From Pusillibacter faecalis (GTDB lineage: Bacteria > Bacillota > Clostridia > Oscillospirales > Oscillospiraceae): 64,000 nucleotides of DNA. The notes under the pieces are model-generated. The model did not search any database. It saw only the letters and a list, made by a program, of their open reading frames with translations, and was not told where the DNA came from. Numbering within the stretch: position 1 is the first letter of the stretch; every line of letters begins with the position of its first letter. The stretch covers positions 1,550,001-1,614,000 of the forward strand of contig NZ_AP023420.1 in NCBI RefSeq assembly GCF_018408705.1. Reading direction: 5' to 3'. The translations under genes and the position numbers were made by a program. Shown piece after piece: positions 25,072 to 32,950 of this stretch.

Positions 25072-26697
25072 TTAGTCCCGGGCGTAAACAACCTCGCCGC
25101 CGATGAGCGTATAGCGCACCTGGACATCCCGGACCTGCTCGGCCGGCCAGGTCAGCAGATCCTGATCCAGGATGACCACATCGGCCAGCTTCCCAGGCTC
25201 CAGGCTGCCCTTGACATTCTCCTCAAAGCTGGCGTAGGCGCCGTTGTAGGTAAACATCCGGACCGCCTGCAGCACATCCACCTTCTGCATCTGACCCACC
25301 GTGTCGCCGGTCTTTTGATCCATCCGGTTCAGTGCCCCGAAGAGGCTGTTCATGGGATTGGGAACCGTAATCGGCGCGTCGGAGCCGATGGCGGTGATGA
25401 TCCCGGCGTCCAGATAGCTCTTCATGGCGAACATGAAGTCCACCCGGGAGCCATAATAGCGGTTGTAGTCCGTGCCGTTGATGGAGATGAAGGAGGGGTT
25501 GGAGATAGGCACGATTCCGAGCTTTGCAATCCGTCCGATCAGCTCCGGATTTGTGATGCCGCAGTGCTCGATGCGGTGGCGGTGGTCCTTGCGGGGACAG
25601 GCCGTCAGCGCCTTTTCAATGGCGTTGACCATGATGGTCACGGCCTTGTCGCCCACAGCGTGCGCTGTCACCTGATAGCCGGCCTTGTGGGCCTTCATCA
25701 CCATCTCGTCGGCCTCCTCCTGAGTCCAGACCTGGATGCCGTGGTTGTCGGGGTCATGGGTATAGCCGTCAATCACGGCGGAGGAGGGGCCGCTGGAGCT
25801 GCCGTCCAGCATGATCTTCACGGGGCCCACCCGGAAATGCTCATTGCCGCAGCCACTGTGGATGCCGGTGTGCAGGTAGGAGTCGATGTATCGGATGCCG
25901 GACTGCTTGCCGAACATGTCGAAGATCATGGCGTTGACCCGCGCCTTCACCGCCCCGGTGAGACAGGCGTCCTGCAGCGCCCGGGTGGAGATGGCCCCAT
26001 AGGCGCCCGCGTCATGGGCGGAGGTCACACCCATGGACAGCAGCAGCCGGTCTCCGTTGACATAGCCCTCGATCAGCTCCTGGTTGCTGTACTCCACCTT
26101 GGTGGAGGTGTCCATGTGGGCGGTTTCCTTCAAAAGTCCGTGGAGGCTGCCGTCCTCGTTCAGGACCACCTCATCCGGAGCATACTGGTCCGCGCTGGTG
26201 ACGCCCGCGATTTTCAGCGCCAGGGTGTTGTAAACGCCCATGTGCGCGCAGCAGCGGGTGAGCTGGACCGGGTTGCTGGGGGCCGCTTCATCCAGCTCCT
26301 CTTTGGTGGGGTGGCGCTTTTCCGCCAGCTTGTTGTGGTCATAGCCGTTGAGCTTGATCCACTCGCCAGGCTTTTTCTTCGCCGCATCCTCCCGGATGAG
26401 CGCCTGAATATCCGCAATGGAGGAGACCTTGGGATAGGCCACGTTGATGACGCCGTGATCCAGCAGGCCATACATGCCCAGATGAATATGCGCGTCAATA
26501 AAACCGGGCAGGACGGTTTTGCCGCCGGCGTCAATCACCTGGGTGTGGTCATCCCGATAGGCGGCTATGTCCGCGCTGCTTCCAACCGCCAAAATCCGGT
26601 CGCCCCGAATGGCGACCGCCTCGGCGATCTCATCCTTGCTGTTGACGGTCAGAACAACACCGTTTTGAATGATCTTGTCTGCAAAAAGTCGTTCCAT
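25072..26697 (-). CDS. Amidohydrolase (YtcJ-like, amidohydrolase 3 family)
   Basis: 541 residues. The metal-binding HxH is H70/H72 in GFIDAHIHLG, just after the small beta domain. YRVTAHAVGDKAV-like His (GYQVTAHAVGDKAV), the RIEHCGI His and the GSDAPI Asp complete the metal site. The beta-sandwich closes with the C-terminal GKLADVVILDQDLL. The family hydrolyses N-acyl or cyclic amide bonds; the YtcJ branch has few known substrates. It is monocistronic on the minus strand, flanked by the DUF4367 gene and the HTH gene, so context gives no clue to its substrate. Confidence 0.88.
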   Translation of the reverse strand: MERLFADKIIQNGVVLTVNSKDEIAEAVAIRGDRILAVGSSADIAAYRDDHTQVIDAGGKTVLPGFIDAHIHLGMYGLLDHGVINVAYPKVSSIADIQALIREDAAKKKPGEWIKLNGYDHNKLAEKRHPTKEELDEAAPSNPVQLTRCCAHMGVYNTLALKIAGVTSADQYAPDEVVLNEDGSLHGLLKETAHMDTSTKVEYSNQELIEGYVNGDRLLLSMGVTSAHDAGAYGAISTRALQDACLTGAVKARVNAMIFDMFGKQSGIRYIDSYLHTGIHSGCGNEHFRVGPVKIMLDGSSSGPSSAVIDGYTHDPDNHGIQVWTQEEADEMVMKAHKAGYQVTAHAVGDKAVTIMVNAIEKALTACPRKDHRHRIEHCGITNPELIGRIAKLGIVPISNPSFISINGTDYNRYYGSRVDFMFAMKSYLDAGIITAIGSDAPITVPNPMNSLFGALNRMDQKTGDTVGQMQKVDVLQAVRMFTYNGAYASFEENVKGSLEPGKLADVVILDQDLLTWPAEQVRDVQVRYTLIGGEVVYARD

Positions 26698-27063
26698 CCT
26701 CGTTTCCTCCTCGTAGTATGTGATTTCAAGCCGCGGTCATCCCGCGGTTCAGGGATAAAGGCCGGGCCATACTGCTTTTTTTTGCCACGGACACCGGTTT
26801 TATGGTATAATCCATGCAAGACCCATCATGCCGGATGCCGCTGGGATTGCGGACTGGCATGAGGAGATAAAGTCGGCTGCCTTAGTCATATCTTATAAAA
26901 ATGTTGTGAAAAAAGATAGATGATTTGGCAAATCAGCAATTCCCTGGCAAATGCCAAAAGTTTGACGGAGGGGGGGAGCGCCGCCCAGATCCGTGGGGCT
27001 GAGCCCCCTGCGGCTGGCCGGCCCCCCATTGACACTCATGTTCCAGAGGGAGGGAGAGCACGC
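26698..27063 (+). other. Divergent intergenic region
   Basis: Holds the starts of the minus-strand amidohydrolase and the plus-strand HTH gene. A clear plus-strand promoter lies at 26782-26811; the rest carries no recognisable gene. Confidence 0.5.
26782..26811 (+). promoter_or_regulatory. Sigma-A promoter of the HTH gene
   Basis: TTGCCA (26782-26787), 18 bp and TATAAT (26806-26811), leaving a leader of about 245 bases before the ATG at 27064. Confidence 0.65.
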
Positions 27064-28545
27064 ATGTCCACCATGAACCCCAAGAGCTTTGCACGGCTGA
27101 TGAAGCTGCTGGACCTGGCCGCCGTGGATATTGCCCAGGCGCTTTATGTCAGCCCCAGCCATGTGAGCCGGTGGAAGACCGGCTCCCGGGAGCTAAAGAC
27201 CTCCAGAAGCTATTTTGAACAGCTGGAGGAACTCTTTTTGTCAGTCAACGCCCAGCACGCAGACGGAAGACTGGAGCGGTTTTTGCTGCCGGAGCCGGCG
27301 GACCGGCCGCCGGAGGAGCGGGAGGCGCTGATGCGGCAGAGACTTCGGCAGTTCCTGATTCAGCCGGGCGGCGGGGAGCAGGTAGACTCTCCGCTCCCCG
27401 CCGCCCCGGTTCAGGTTCTGGTGGGGCTTGAGCGCCGGATTGAGGCGCTCAAGCAGTTCTTTGAACATGTACTGACCCTGAATCCCAAGCCGGATATCTA
27501 CTTGAAGGAGGTCCTATACGCCTCCTGGTGCCCCCGGCATCTGGACTGGTTCTCCCTGTGTCATGAGTATGCCCTGCGGTATATGGATGCCGGCGGCGTG
27601 ATCTATTATTTTTCCAATCTGAACAACTTGGATCGGGCCACGTTCTACAGTATCTGGAAATTCACGTCTCACAAGAACCTGTACCCAGGATACTCCGCCA
27701 ATATGGCGGAGGAGTCACCGGCCTGCGCCTACTACCTGGCGGAGGGGACCCGGTCCGTGATGTTCTACGCGCCGGAGGACCAGCCTAAGTCCTATATCAC
27801 CACCGTCTGTTCCGATCCCCTGATGCTCTCGGCTCAGGAGCACTATCTCAAGAATCTGTATGAGCAGCGGCAGCACCAGATTTTTATCGACACGGTGGAA
27901 AACCACACCCTGCTTTTGAGTCTCGTCCAGCTCCACCAAAAAAAAGCCCCGCCGCTCCTCTTTGCCGGGAAATTCCCCAGCTTCCTGCTTCTCAAACCGG
28001 AATCCCTGCGGGAGCTGCTGCGGCAAAACCATGTGGCGGACGAGATGACCAACTATTGCGTAAAGTTTCAACGGGTCTTTCAGGAGCAGTTTCAGGACCC
28101 GGCCATCCGGAAGACCTTTTTCTACTACCAGGAGGACCTTCTGGACTTCGCCGCGGCGCCGCAGGCTCTGGACACCGCACTGACCGCGCTGACCGGAAAA
28201 CCGGTTTTTGTTTCCCGGGCCGCCCGCCGGGAGCTGCTGGTGAATCTGCGGAGCTGCTGTGGGGAGGATTCCCCCGCCGTTCGCATTGTATCCAAGGAAA
28301 ACGTCATTGTGCATGACGCCCTGGGGGATGCCATTACTCTCTGGGTCAAACGAGGCGACTGGTATCTGATTTTCTATCCCGGGGACCATACGGACGCCAG
28401 GCTGATTATAGACTCCCTGGCCTGCACCCTGCGCTATGACCTCTATTACTCCACGCTGCTCAATGTTCCCGCAGCCCCAGCCGAGACCGCCGCATTTTTG
28501 AGCAGGGCCATTTCTATCCTGGATGAGGGGACGGCAACCATCTGA
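27064..28545 (+). CDS. HTH-domain protein with large uncharacterised C-terminal region
   Basis: 493 residues from the ATG at 27064, which has GAGGGAGGGAG upstream. Residues about 8-60 form a Cro/C1-like helix-turn-helix (ARLMKLLDLAAVDIAQALYV, SPSHVSRWKTGSRELKT). The remaining 430 residues are soluble and match no family I recognise. Readable landmarks are YASWCPRHLDWFSLCHEYAL, YFSNLNNLDRATFYSIWKF and DWYLIFYPGDHTDARLIIDS. This looks like a one-component regulator whose long C-terminus senses an unknown signal. It is monocistronic, with no adjacent obvious target except the divergent amidohydrolase. Confidence 0.7.
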   Translation: MSTMNPKSFARLMKLLDLAAVDIAQALYVSPSHVSRWKTGSRELKTSRSYFEQLEELFLSVNAQHADGRLERFLLPEPADRPPEEREALMRQRLRQFLIQPGGGEQVDSPLPAAPVQVLVGLERRIEALKQFFEHVLTLNPKPDIYLKEVLYASWCPRHLDWFSLCHEYALRYMDAGGVIYYFSNLNNLDRATFYSIWKFTSHKNLYPGYSANMAEESPACAYYLAEGTRSVMFYAPEDQPKSYITTVCSDPLMLSAQEHYLKNLYEQRQHQIFIDTVENHTLLLSLVQLHQKKAPPLLFAGKFPSFLLLKPESLRELLRQNHVADEMTNYCVKFQRVFQEQFQDPAIRKTFFYYQEDLLDFAAAPQALDTALTALTGKPVFVSRAARRELLVNLRSCCGEDSPAVRIVSKENVIVHDALGDAITLWVKRGDWYLIFYPGDHTDARLIIDSLACTLRYDLYYSTLLNVPAAPAETAAFLSRAISILDEGTATI

Positions 28546-29125
28546 GACCGCTGCGGGCGATGCAAGGCGCGGGAACAAGAAACATGCAGCTTTTTTACTG
28601 ACACAGGAAGGACAGGCCGGCGCGCAGGCCTGTCCTTCGCTGCTGTCAGCGCTTGTTTACGATGCAAACGGGTGGCAAACAACAAACATGCACCTGGTTC
28701 CCTTCCCTGCGGAGTAACCGGAAAGGATGCATAATCACTTTATGTGCGTCTGCATTTGCCTGTGTCCGTGGCGCGCTGAATTGTGTATAAAAGGCCTGGC
28801 CCACGGCGGCAATCGACTCTCCGGTGCCCGCGAAACCGGCGGCTACAGATGTCAAGGGACACGCACAAAAATCATGAGCGGGGGAGGCCGTCTATCGACC
28901 CTGACTCAAAGGCAGATCCAGGAGAAACAGACAGAACGGAAAAGGGAGAGCGCTCCAGTGAGGGGTAGACAAGCCCCTCATATGTTGTGCATGGCACAAA
29001 GCCATCCCATGTACAGCCAGTTGGTCAAATTTCCCGGGAAATGGAGAATATTCAGGGGAAACAGAAAAACAATTCTCCATGAAAAATTCACAATCCCATG
29101 TTATACTGCAACGTGGTGATTGCTT
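28546..29125. other. 580-bp gap before the two-component system
   Basis: No credible gene. AAGGACAGGCC (28608-28618) pairs with GGCCTGTCCTT (28627-28637), a likely end of the HTH transcript. TATACT at 29102-29107 could be the -10 box for the response regulator but lacks a good -35. Confidence 0.45.
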
Positions 29126-29791
29126 GTGAAAAAAATCTTAATCATAGAAGATGAGCCGGATATTCAGGAGCTGCTCTGTGCCTACCTCCGGGATGCCGGG
29201 TATGAAACAGCTACCGCGGGAGATGGCGTGACGGCTCTGACGCTGTTTCAATCACGCTCCTTTGACTTGGTGCTCCTGGACATCCTGCTGCCGAAAATCG
29301 ACGGCTTTGGAGTCTGCGAACTGATCCGCCGGAGTTCCCAGGTCCCGATCCTGATGCTTACGGCCCTGGACGGAGAAGAACAGCAGCTCCGGGGATTTGG
29401 CCTGGACATTGACGACTATGTGACAAAACCCTTTTCCATGCCCGTTCTGCTGGAGAAAATCCGGGTGATTCTGCGCCGGAATACCGGCGCGGCGGAGAGC
29501 TGCCTGCGCTACCGGGATCTGACCATGCGGCTGGACGCCAGAGAGGTCCTTCTGGAGGGCCGTCCCCTGGAGCTAACCGCCCGGGAATTTGAACTGCTGC
29601 ACACCTTTTTGGCCGCGCCGGGGCGTGTGTTTACCCGGGAAATGCTGCTGGCCAAGCTCTGGGGCTATGACTTTTTCGGGGACGAACGGGTGGTGGACAG
29701 CCACATTAAGAACCTCCGACATAAGCTGGGGCGGGGATATATCGAGACTGTGAGAGGAGTGGGGTATCGTGCTGCGAAGGAAAATCAGTGA
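29126..29791 (+). CDS. OmpR-family response regulator
   Basis: 221 residues from the GTG at 29126, with GGTGAT upstream; a TTG at 29120 is possible. The receiver domain has the acidic pair in IIEDEPD, the phospho-acceptor D52 in LVLLDILLPK and the conserved Lys in YVTKPFS. The C-terminal winged helix (ELTAREFELLHTFLAAPGRV, VVDSHIKNLRHKLG) is of OmpR/PhoB type. The kinase gene starts inside its last codons, so the two are translationally coupled. The likely targets are the ABC/peptidase genes downstream, though no operator was identified. Confidence 0.94.
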   Translation: MKKILIIEDEPDIQELLCAYLRDAGYETATAGDGVTALTLFQSRSFDLVLLDILLPKIDGFGVCELIRRSSQVPILMLTALDGEEQQLRGFGLDIDDYVTKPFSMPVLLEKIRVILRRNTGAAESCLRYRDLTMRLDAREVLLEGRPLELTAREFELLHTFLAAPGRVFTREMLLAKLWGYDFFGDERVVDSHIKNLRHKLGRGYIETVRGVGYRAAKENQ

Positions 29792-31277
29792 GAGTTTGAC
29801 CGCACGCATCTTTCTCATCACTGCATGGGTCCTGCTTGGCGCCGGAGGCGTCACCTTCGGGCTGGTTGCACTGGCCGCGCCAGTTACCTATACCACAGTG
29901 ATCAACGACGATTTGACGCGGCAGGTAGACGACTTGCTGGGCGATCTGGCGCGATCCTCTTTTGAGGACTGCGGGCCGCTGCTGGATGCGTTTATCCGCA
30001 CCACTGGGGCGAGCGCTGCATTGTTGGGGCCGGACGGGGAGATCGCCGCCACGGGCTCCCTGCTTGCCGCCCAGTCCCTGCGCGAAAATGACCCGACGAT
30101 GGTTGGCGCAGCTTCTGAGTGCATTGTGACTTCCGTGGATGATACGGCGGCTGTTGCTTGGGAAACTGGGACGGCAGAAGCGGAGGGCATGGTGAGCGTC
30201 ACCATGTCTGAACAGGACGCGATGCTGGTCGACGTGCGGTTTGCCGACCAGCAGGAGCTCTACTCCCTCTGCGTCACGCCCCGTATTGAGGCGGAAAATG
30301 TGGCGGTACGGGCGTTGATTCAGATGGCGCCATGGCTGCTGCTGACACTGCTGGCGTTTTCCTTGCTGTGTGCGTTGGTCTACTCCCGGTACATCACCCG
30401 CCCCATCGTTCGGCTCAGCGGCATTGCCGGCAAGATGGCGGAGCTGGACTTTACCTGGGAGTGCGGGGAGGAGCGCCGGGACGAGATTGGAAAGCTGGGC
30501 CGCAGTTTGGATGAGATGTCCCGGCGGCTGTCCACGGCCCTGCGGGAGCTGGAGAACGCCAACCACGCCCTGCGGGGAGAGGTGGAGCAGGAGCGGGAAC
30601 TGGACCGCCAGCGGATGGCCTTCTTCTCCGCGGCCTCCCACGAGCTGAAAACACCTGTCACCATTTTAAAAGGCCAGCTCTCCGGTATGCTGGAGGGGGT
30701 GGACGTGTACCGGGACCGGGACAAGTACCTGCTGCGCTCTCTCCAGGTCACGGGGCGGATGGAGAATTTGATTTCGGAGATGCTGGAGATATCCCGTATG
30801 GAGACCGGGACGGCGGCGATCCGCCGGGAGCCTGTAACGCTGTCCGGCCTGTTGGAACGGCAGCTTGCCCTGGACGCGGAATTGCTGGAACAGCGCGGGC
30901 AGCGCCTCGCGTCCACCCTGACGCCGGGAGTTCTGGTGGGCGGGGATGCCTCGCTGCTGGGCAAGGCCGTTGAAAATCTGCTTTCCAATGCATCCCTTTA
31001 TTCCCCGCAGGGCGCGGAGATCCGGGTATGGTGCGGGAGAGCGGAGGAACATCCGGCGCTGACGATAGAAAATACCGGCGTCCATATCAGCCAGGAGGCG
31101 CTGCCCCACCTCTTTGAGGCGTTTTACCGGGAGGAGGGCTCCCGGAACCGCGATACCGGAGGCAGCGGCTTGGGGCTTTATCTGGCGCGGATGATTCTGG
31201 AGCGGCACGGCGCCGTCTGCACATTGGAGAACACAGAGGCTGGCGTACGGGCAACGGTTCTCTTTCCTCCTTTTTAA
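29769..31277 (+). CDS. Sensor histidine kinase
   Basis: 502 residues, GTG start at 29769 with GAGAGGAG upstream, overlapping the regulator by 23 bp. Two membrane helices (about 10-38 and 175-200) bracket an extracellular sensor domain of about 140 residues. Then come a HAMP-like linker (ITRPIVRLSGIAGKMAELDF), the phospho-acceptor H291 in AASHELKTPVTILKG, and the ATPase domain with ENLLSNASLYSP (N box) and GSGLGLYLARMIL (G box). The overall layout resembles sensor kinases paired with ABC transporters in Firmicutes, but the signal is unknown. Confidence 0.94.
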   Translation: MLRRKISESLTARIFLITAWVLLGAGGVTFGLVALAAPVTYTTVINDDLTRQVDDLLGDLARSSFEDCGPLLDAFIRTTGASAALLGPDGEIAATGSLLAAQSLRENDPTMVGAASECIVTSVDDTAAVAWETGTAEAEGMVSVTMSEQDAMLVDVRFADQQELYSLCVTPRIEAENVAVRALIQMAPWLLLTLLAFSLLCALVYSRYITRPIVRLSGIAGKMAELDFTWECGEERRDEIGKLGRSLDEMSRRLSTALRELENANHALRGEVEQERELDRQRMAFFSAASHELKTPVTILKGQLSGMLEGVDVYRDRDKYLLRSLQVTGRMENLISEMLEISRMETGTAAIRREPVTLSGLLERQLALDAELLEQRGQRLASTLTPGVLVGGDASLLGKAVENLLSNASLYSPQGAEIRVWCGRAEEHPALTIENTGVHISQEALPHLFEAFYREEGSRNRDTGGSGLGLYLARMILERHGAVCTLENTEAGVRATVLFPPF

Positions 31278-31331
31278 CCTGTTGAGGCGCCGTTTTGCCC
31301 GAGACGCCGATGTGGGGCAACAGCAGGTTGC

Positions 31332-31360
31332 TTGCCTGGGCGTATAAGGGGTGCTACAAT
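31332..31360 (+). promoter_or_regulatory. Promoter of the HTH/zinc-ribbon gene
   Basis: TTGCCT (31332-31337), 17 bp, then TACAAT (31355-31360) preceded by TGC, an extended -10. It lies 28 bp before the ATG at 31389. Confidence 0.6.
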
Positions 31361-31388
31361 CAGAAATCAGGAAAGGTGGGACACGGCT

Positions 31389-31922
31389 ATGGAAACGAAA
31401 ACAGCAATTTTGGAATTGAGGAAGCGGCGGCACTGGTCACAGGATGAATTGGCTGAAAAATTGGCGGTCACTAGGCAGGCTGTTTCCCGCTGGGAAAATG
31501 GTGAGACGGTTCCCAACACGGACACGCTGAAATTGATGGCTCAGATATTCGAGGTGTCTGTGGACTACCTGCTGGGGCAGCCTGCACAGCTTTGCCAAAG
31601 CTGCGGCATGGTTCTGAGAGATGATGGCGACAAAGGAACCGAGCGCGATGGAAGTACTTGCGAGGAGTACTGTGCCTTCTGTTATCAGCGAGGGGCCTTT
31701 GTCCGGGAGCTGACGATGGAGGAATTGGTGGAAAGCAATCTGCTTTTCTTGGAGGAATGGAACCGGGAAAATGGGCTGCATTTGACCAGGGAGGAGGCAA
31801 GAGCCGGACTCCTGGAATTTTTGCCAACGCTGGCGAGATGGAAAAAATGCGGAGAGGAAGGGCCTTCGTCTCCGCTGGAAGAGCCGCAGGAGCAAAGAGG
31901 GAGAGACATGAACTGTCCCTGA
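31389..31922 (+). CDS. XRE-family regulator with zinc-ribbon domain
   Basis: 177 residues from the ATG at 31389 (AGGAAAGGTGGG upstream). The N-terminal HTH is textbook (LRKRRHWSQDELAEKLAVTR, QAVSRWENGETVPNTDTL). It is followed by a putative zinc-binding module with four cysteines, CQSCGMVLRDD and CEEYCAFCYQRGAF (about 73-105), as seen in HTH regulators with a quality-control-like zinc ribbon. The C-terminus is helical and charged. It sits between the two-component system and the ABC operon with its own promoter, so it may be a second regulator of that operon. Confidence 0.85.
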   Translation: METKTAILELRKRRHWSQDELAEKLAVTRQAVSRWENGETVPNTDTLKLMAQIFEVSVDYLLGQPAQLCQSCGMVLRDDGDKGTERDGSTCEEYCAFCYQRGAFVRELTMEELVESNLLFLEEWNRENGLHLTREEARAGLLEFLPTLARWKKCGEEGPSSPLEEPQEQRGRDMNCP

Positions 31923-31935
31923 AATCCGAACAGGC

Positions 31936-31963
31936 CGGGCCTTGAACGCTTTTTCAAGGCCCG
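31936..31963 (+). terminator. Terminator after the HTH/zinc-ribbon gene
   Basis: CGGGCCTTGAA pairs with TTCAAGGCCCG over a 6-base loop, followed by TCTTGTTT. It lies 13 bp after the stop. Confidence 0.7.
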
Positions 31964-32089
31964 TCTTGTTTGCGCCGCTTCTTGGGGGAGGCGGCGCTGC
32001 CTTCACAAAAAGCACACAATTCCTCCAAACGCTCTCCATATGGGCCTGGTAGCCTCTTTTTGAAATCCAGACAGAAAGGACGCCAACCT

Positions 32090-32950
32090 ATGCAAATGGA
32101 ACTTCAGAATTTGAGTATGACCTATCCCAGCGGAAAACAGGCGCTGCACCAGATCAATCTTGCGCTGAAGGCCCCCAGTCTGATCGGGCTCCTGGGTCCT
32201 AACGGCGCAGGAAAATCCACACTGATGAAGCTGCTGGTGGCCGCACTGGTGCCGACACAGGGACGCATCCTGATAGACGGCCGCCCATTGGAGCAGGAGG
32301 AGCGGCAGCTGAAAGCCAGACTCGGCTATCTTCCACAGGACTTCGGGCTGTTTGACGAGCTCACGGTGGCACAGTTCCTGGATTATATGGCGGCCCTGAA
32401 AGGGCTGCGCAATGCCGGGGCCGCCGTTCAAAAGGCGATTCAGTCCGTAAACCTAGCGGAGAAAGCCAACGCCAGAATCCGCACCCTGTCCGGAGGCCAG
32501 CGCCAGCGGGTGGGGATTGCCCAGGCCCTGCTGGGAGATCCGGCCTTTTTACTGTTTGACGAACCCACGGTGGGCCTGGACCCGGAGGAGCGCATTCACT
32601 TTCGGAACCTCTTCTCCCAGAAGGCCCAAGACCGCCTGGTGCTGCTCAGTACGCATATCATTGAGGACGTGCAGTCGGTATGCGGCCAGCTGGTTGTGAT
32701 GAACCATGGAAGCATTTTGTTCACCGGCACGCCGGAGCAGCTGATCCAGTCCGCCGCGGGGCATGTGGGGGTCTTTTGGGAGCGGGAGGCCGTCCGGGAC
32801 CCGGGCCTGCACATCACGGCCCGGGTCAACACCGGCCAGGGTATCCGCTGTCGGGCGGTGGCGGATACGCTCCCGGCCGGCGCACAGCCGGCGGAACCCA
32901 CCTTGGAGGACGCCTACCTCTATTTCATCTCAAGGGAGGCGGCACAGTGA
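32090..32950 (+). CDS. ABC transporter ATP-binding protein
   Basis: 286 residues from the ATG at 32090 (AGAAAGGA upstream). Walker A LLGPNGAGKST, signature LSGGQRQRVGIAQALL, Walker B FLLFDEPTVGLDP and the switch His in LLSTHIIED are all intact. The C-terminal 60 residues extend beyond the core as in exporters of the CcmA/NatA group. Its stop overlaps the GTG of the permease-peptidase gene by two bases, and a second membrane protein follows, so it should power a transporter formed by these two. Confidence 0.93.
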   Translation: MQMELQNLSMTYPSGKQALHQINLALKAPSLIGLLGPNGAGKSTLMKLLVAALVPTQGRILIDGRPLEQEERQLKARLGYLPQDFGLFDELTVAQFLDYMAALKGLRNAGAAVQKAIQSVNLAEKANARIRTLSGGQRQRVGIAQALLGDPAFLLFDEPTVGLDPEERIHFRNLFSQKAQDRLVLLSTHIIEDVQSVCGQLVVMNHGSILFTGTPEQLIQSAAGHVGVFWEREAVRDPGLHITARVNTGQGIRCRAVADTLPAGAQPAEPTLEDAYLYFISREAAQ

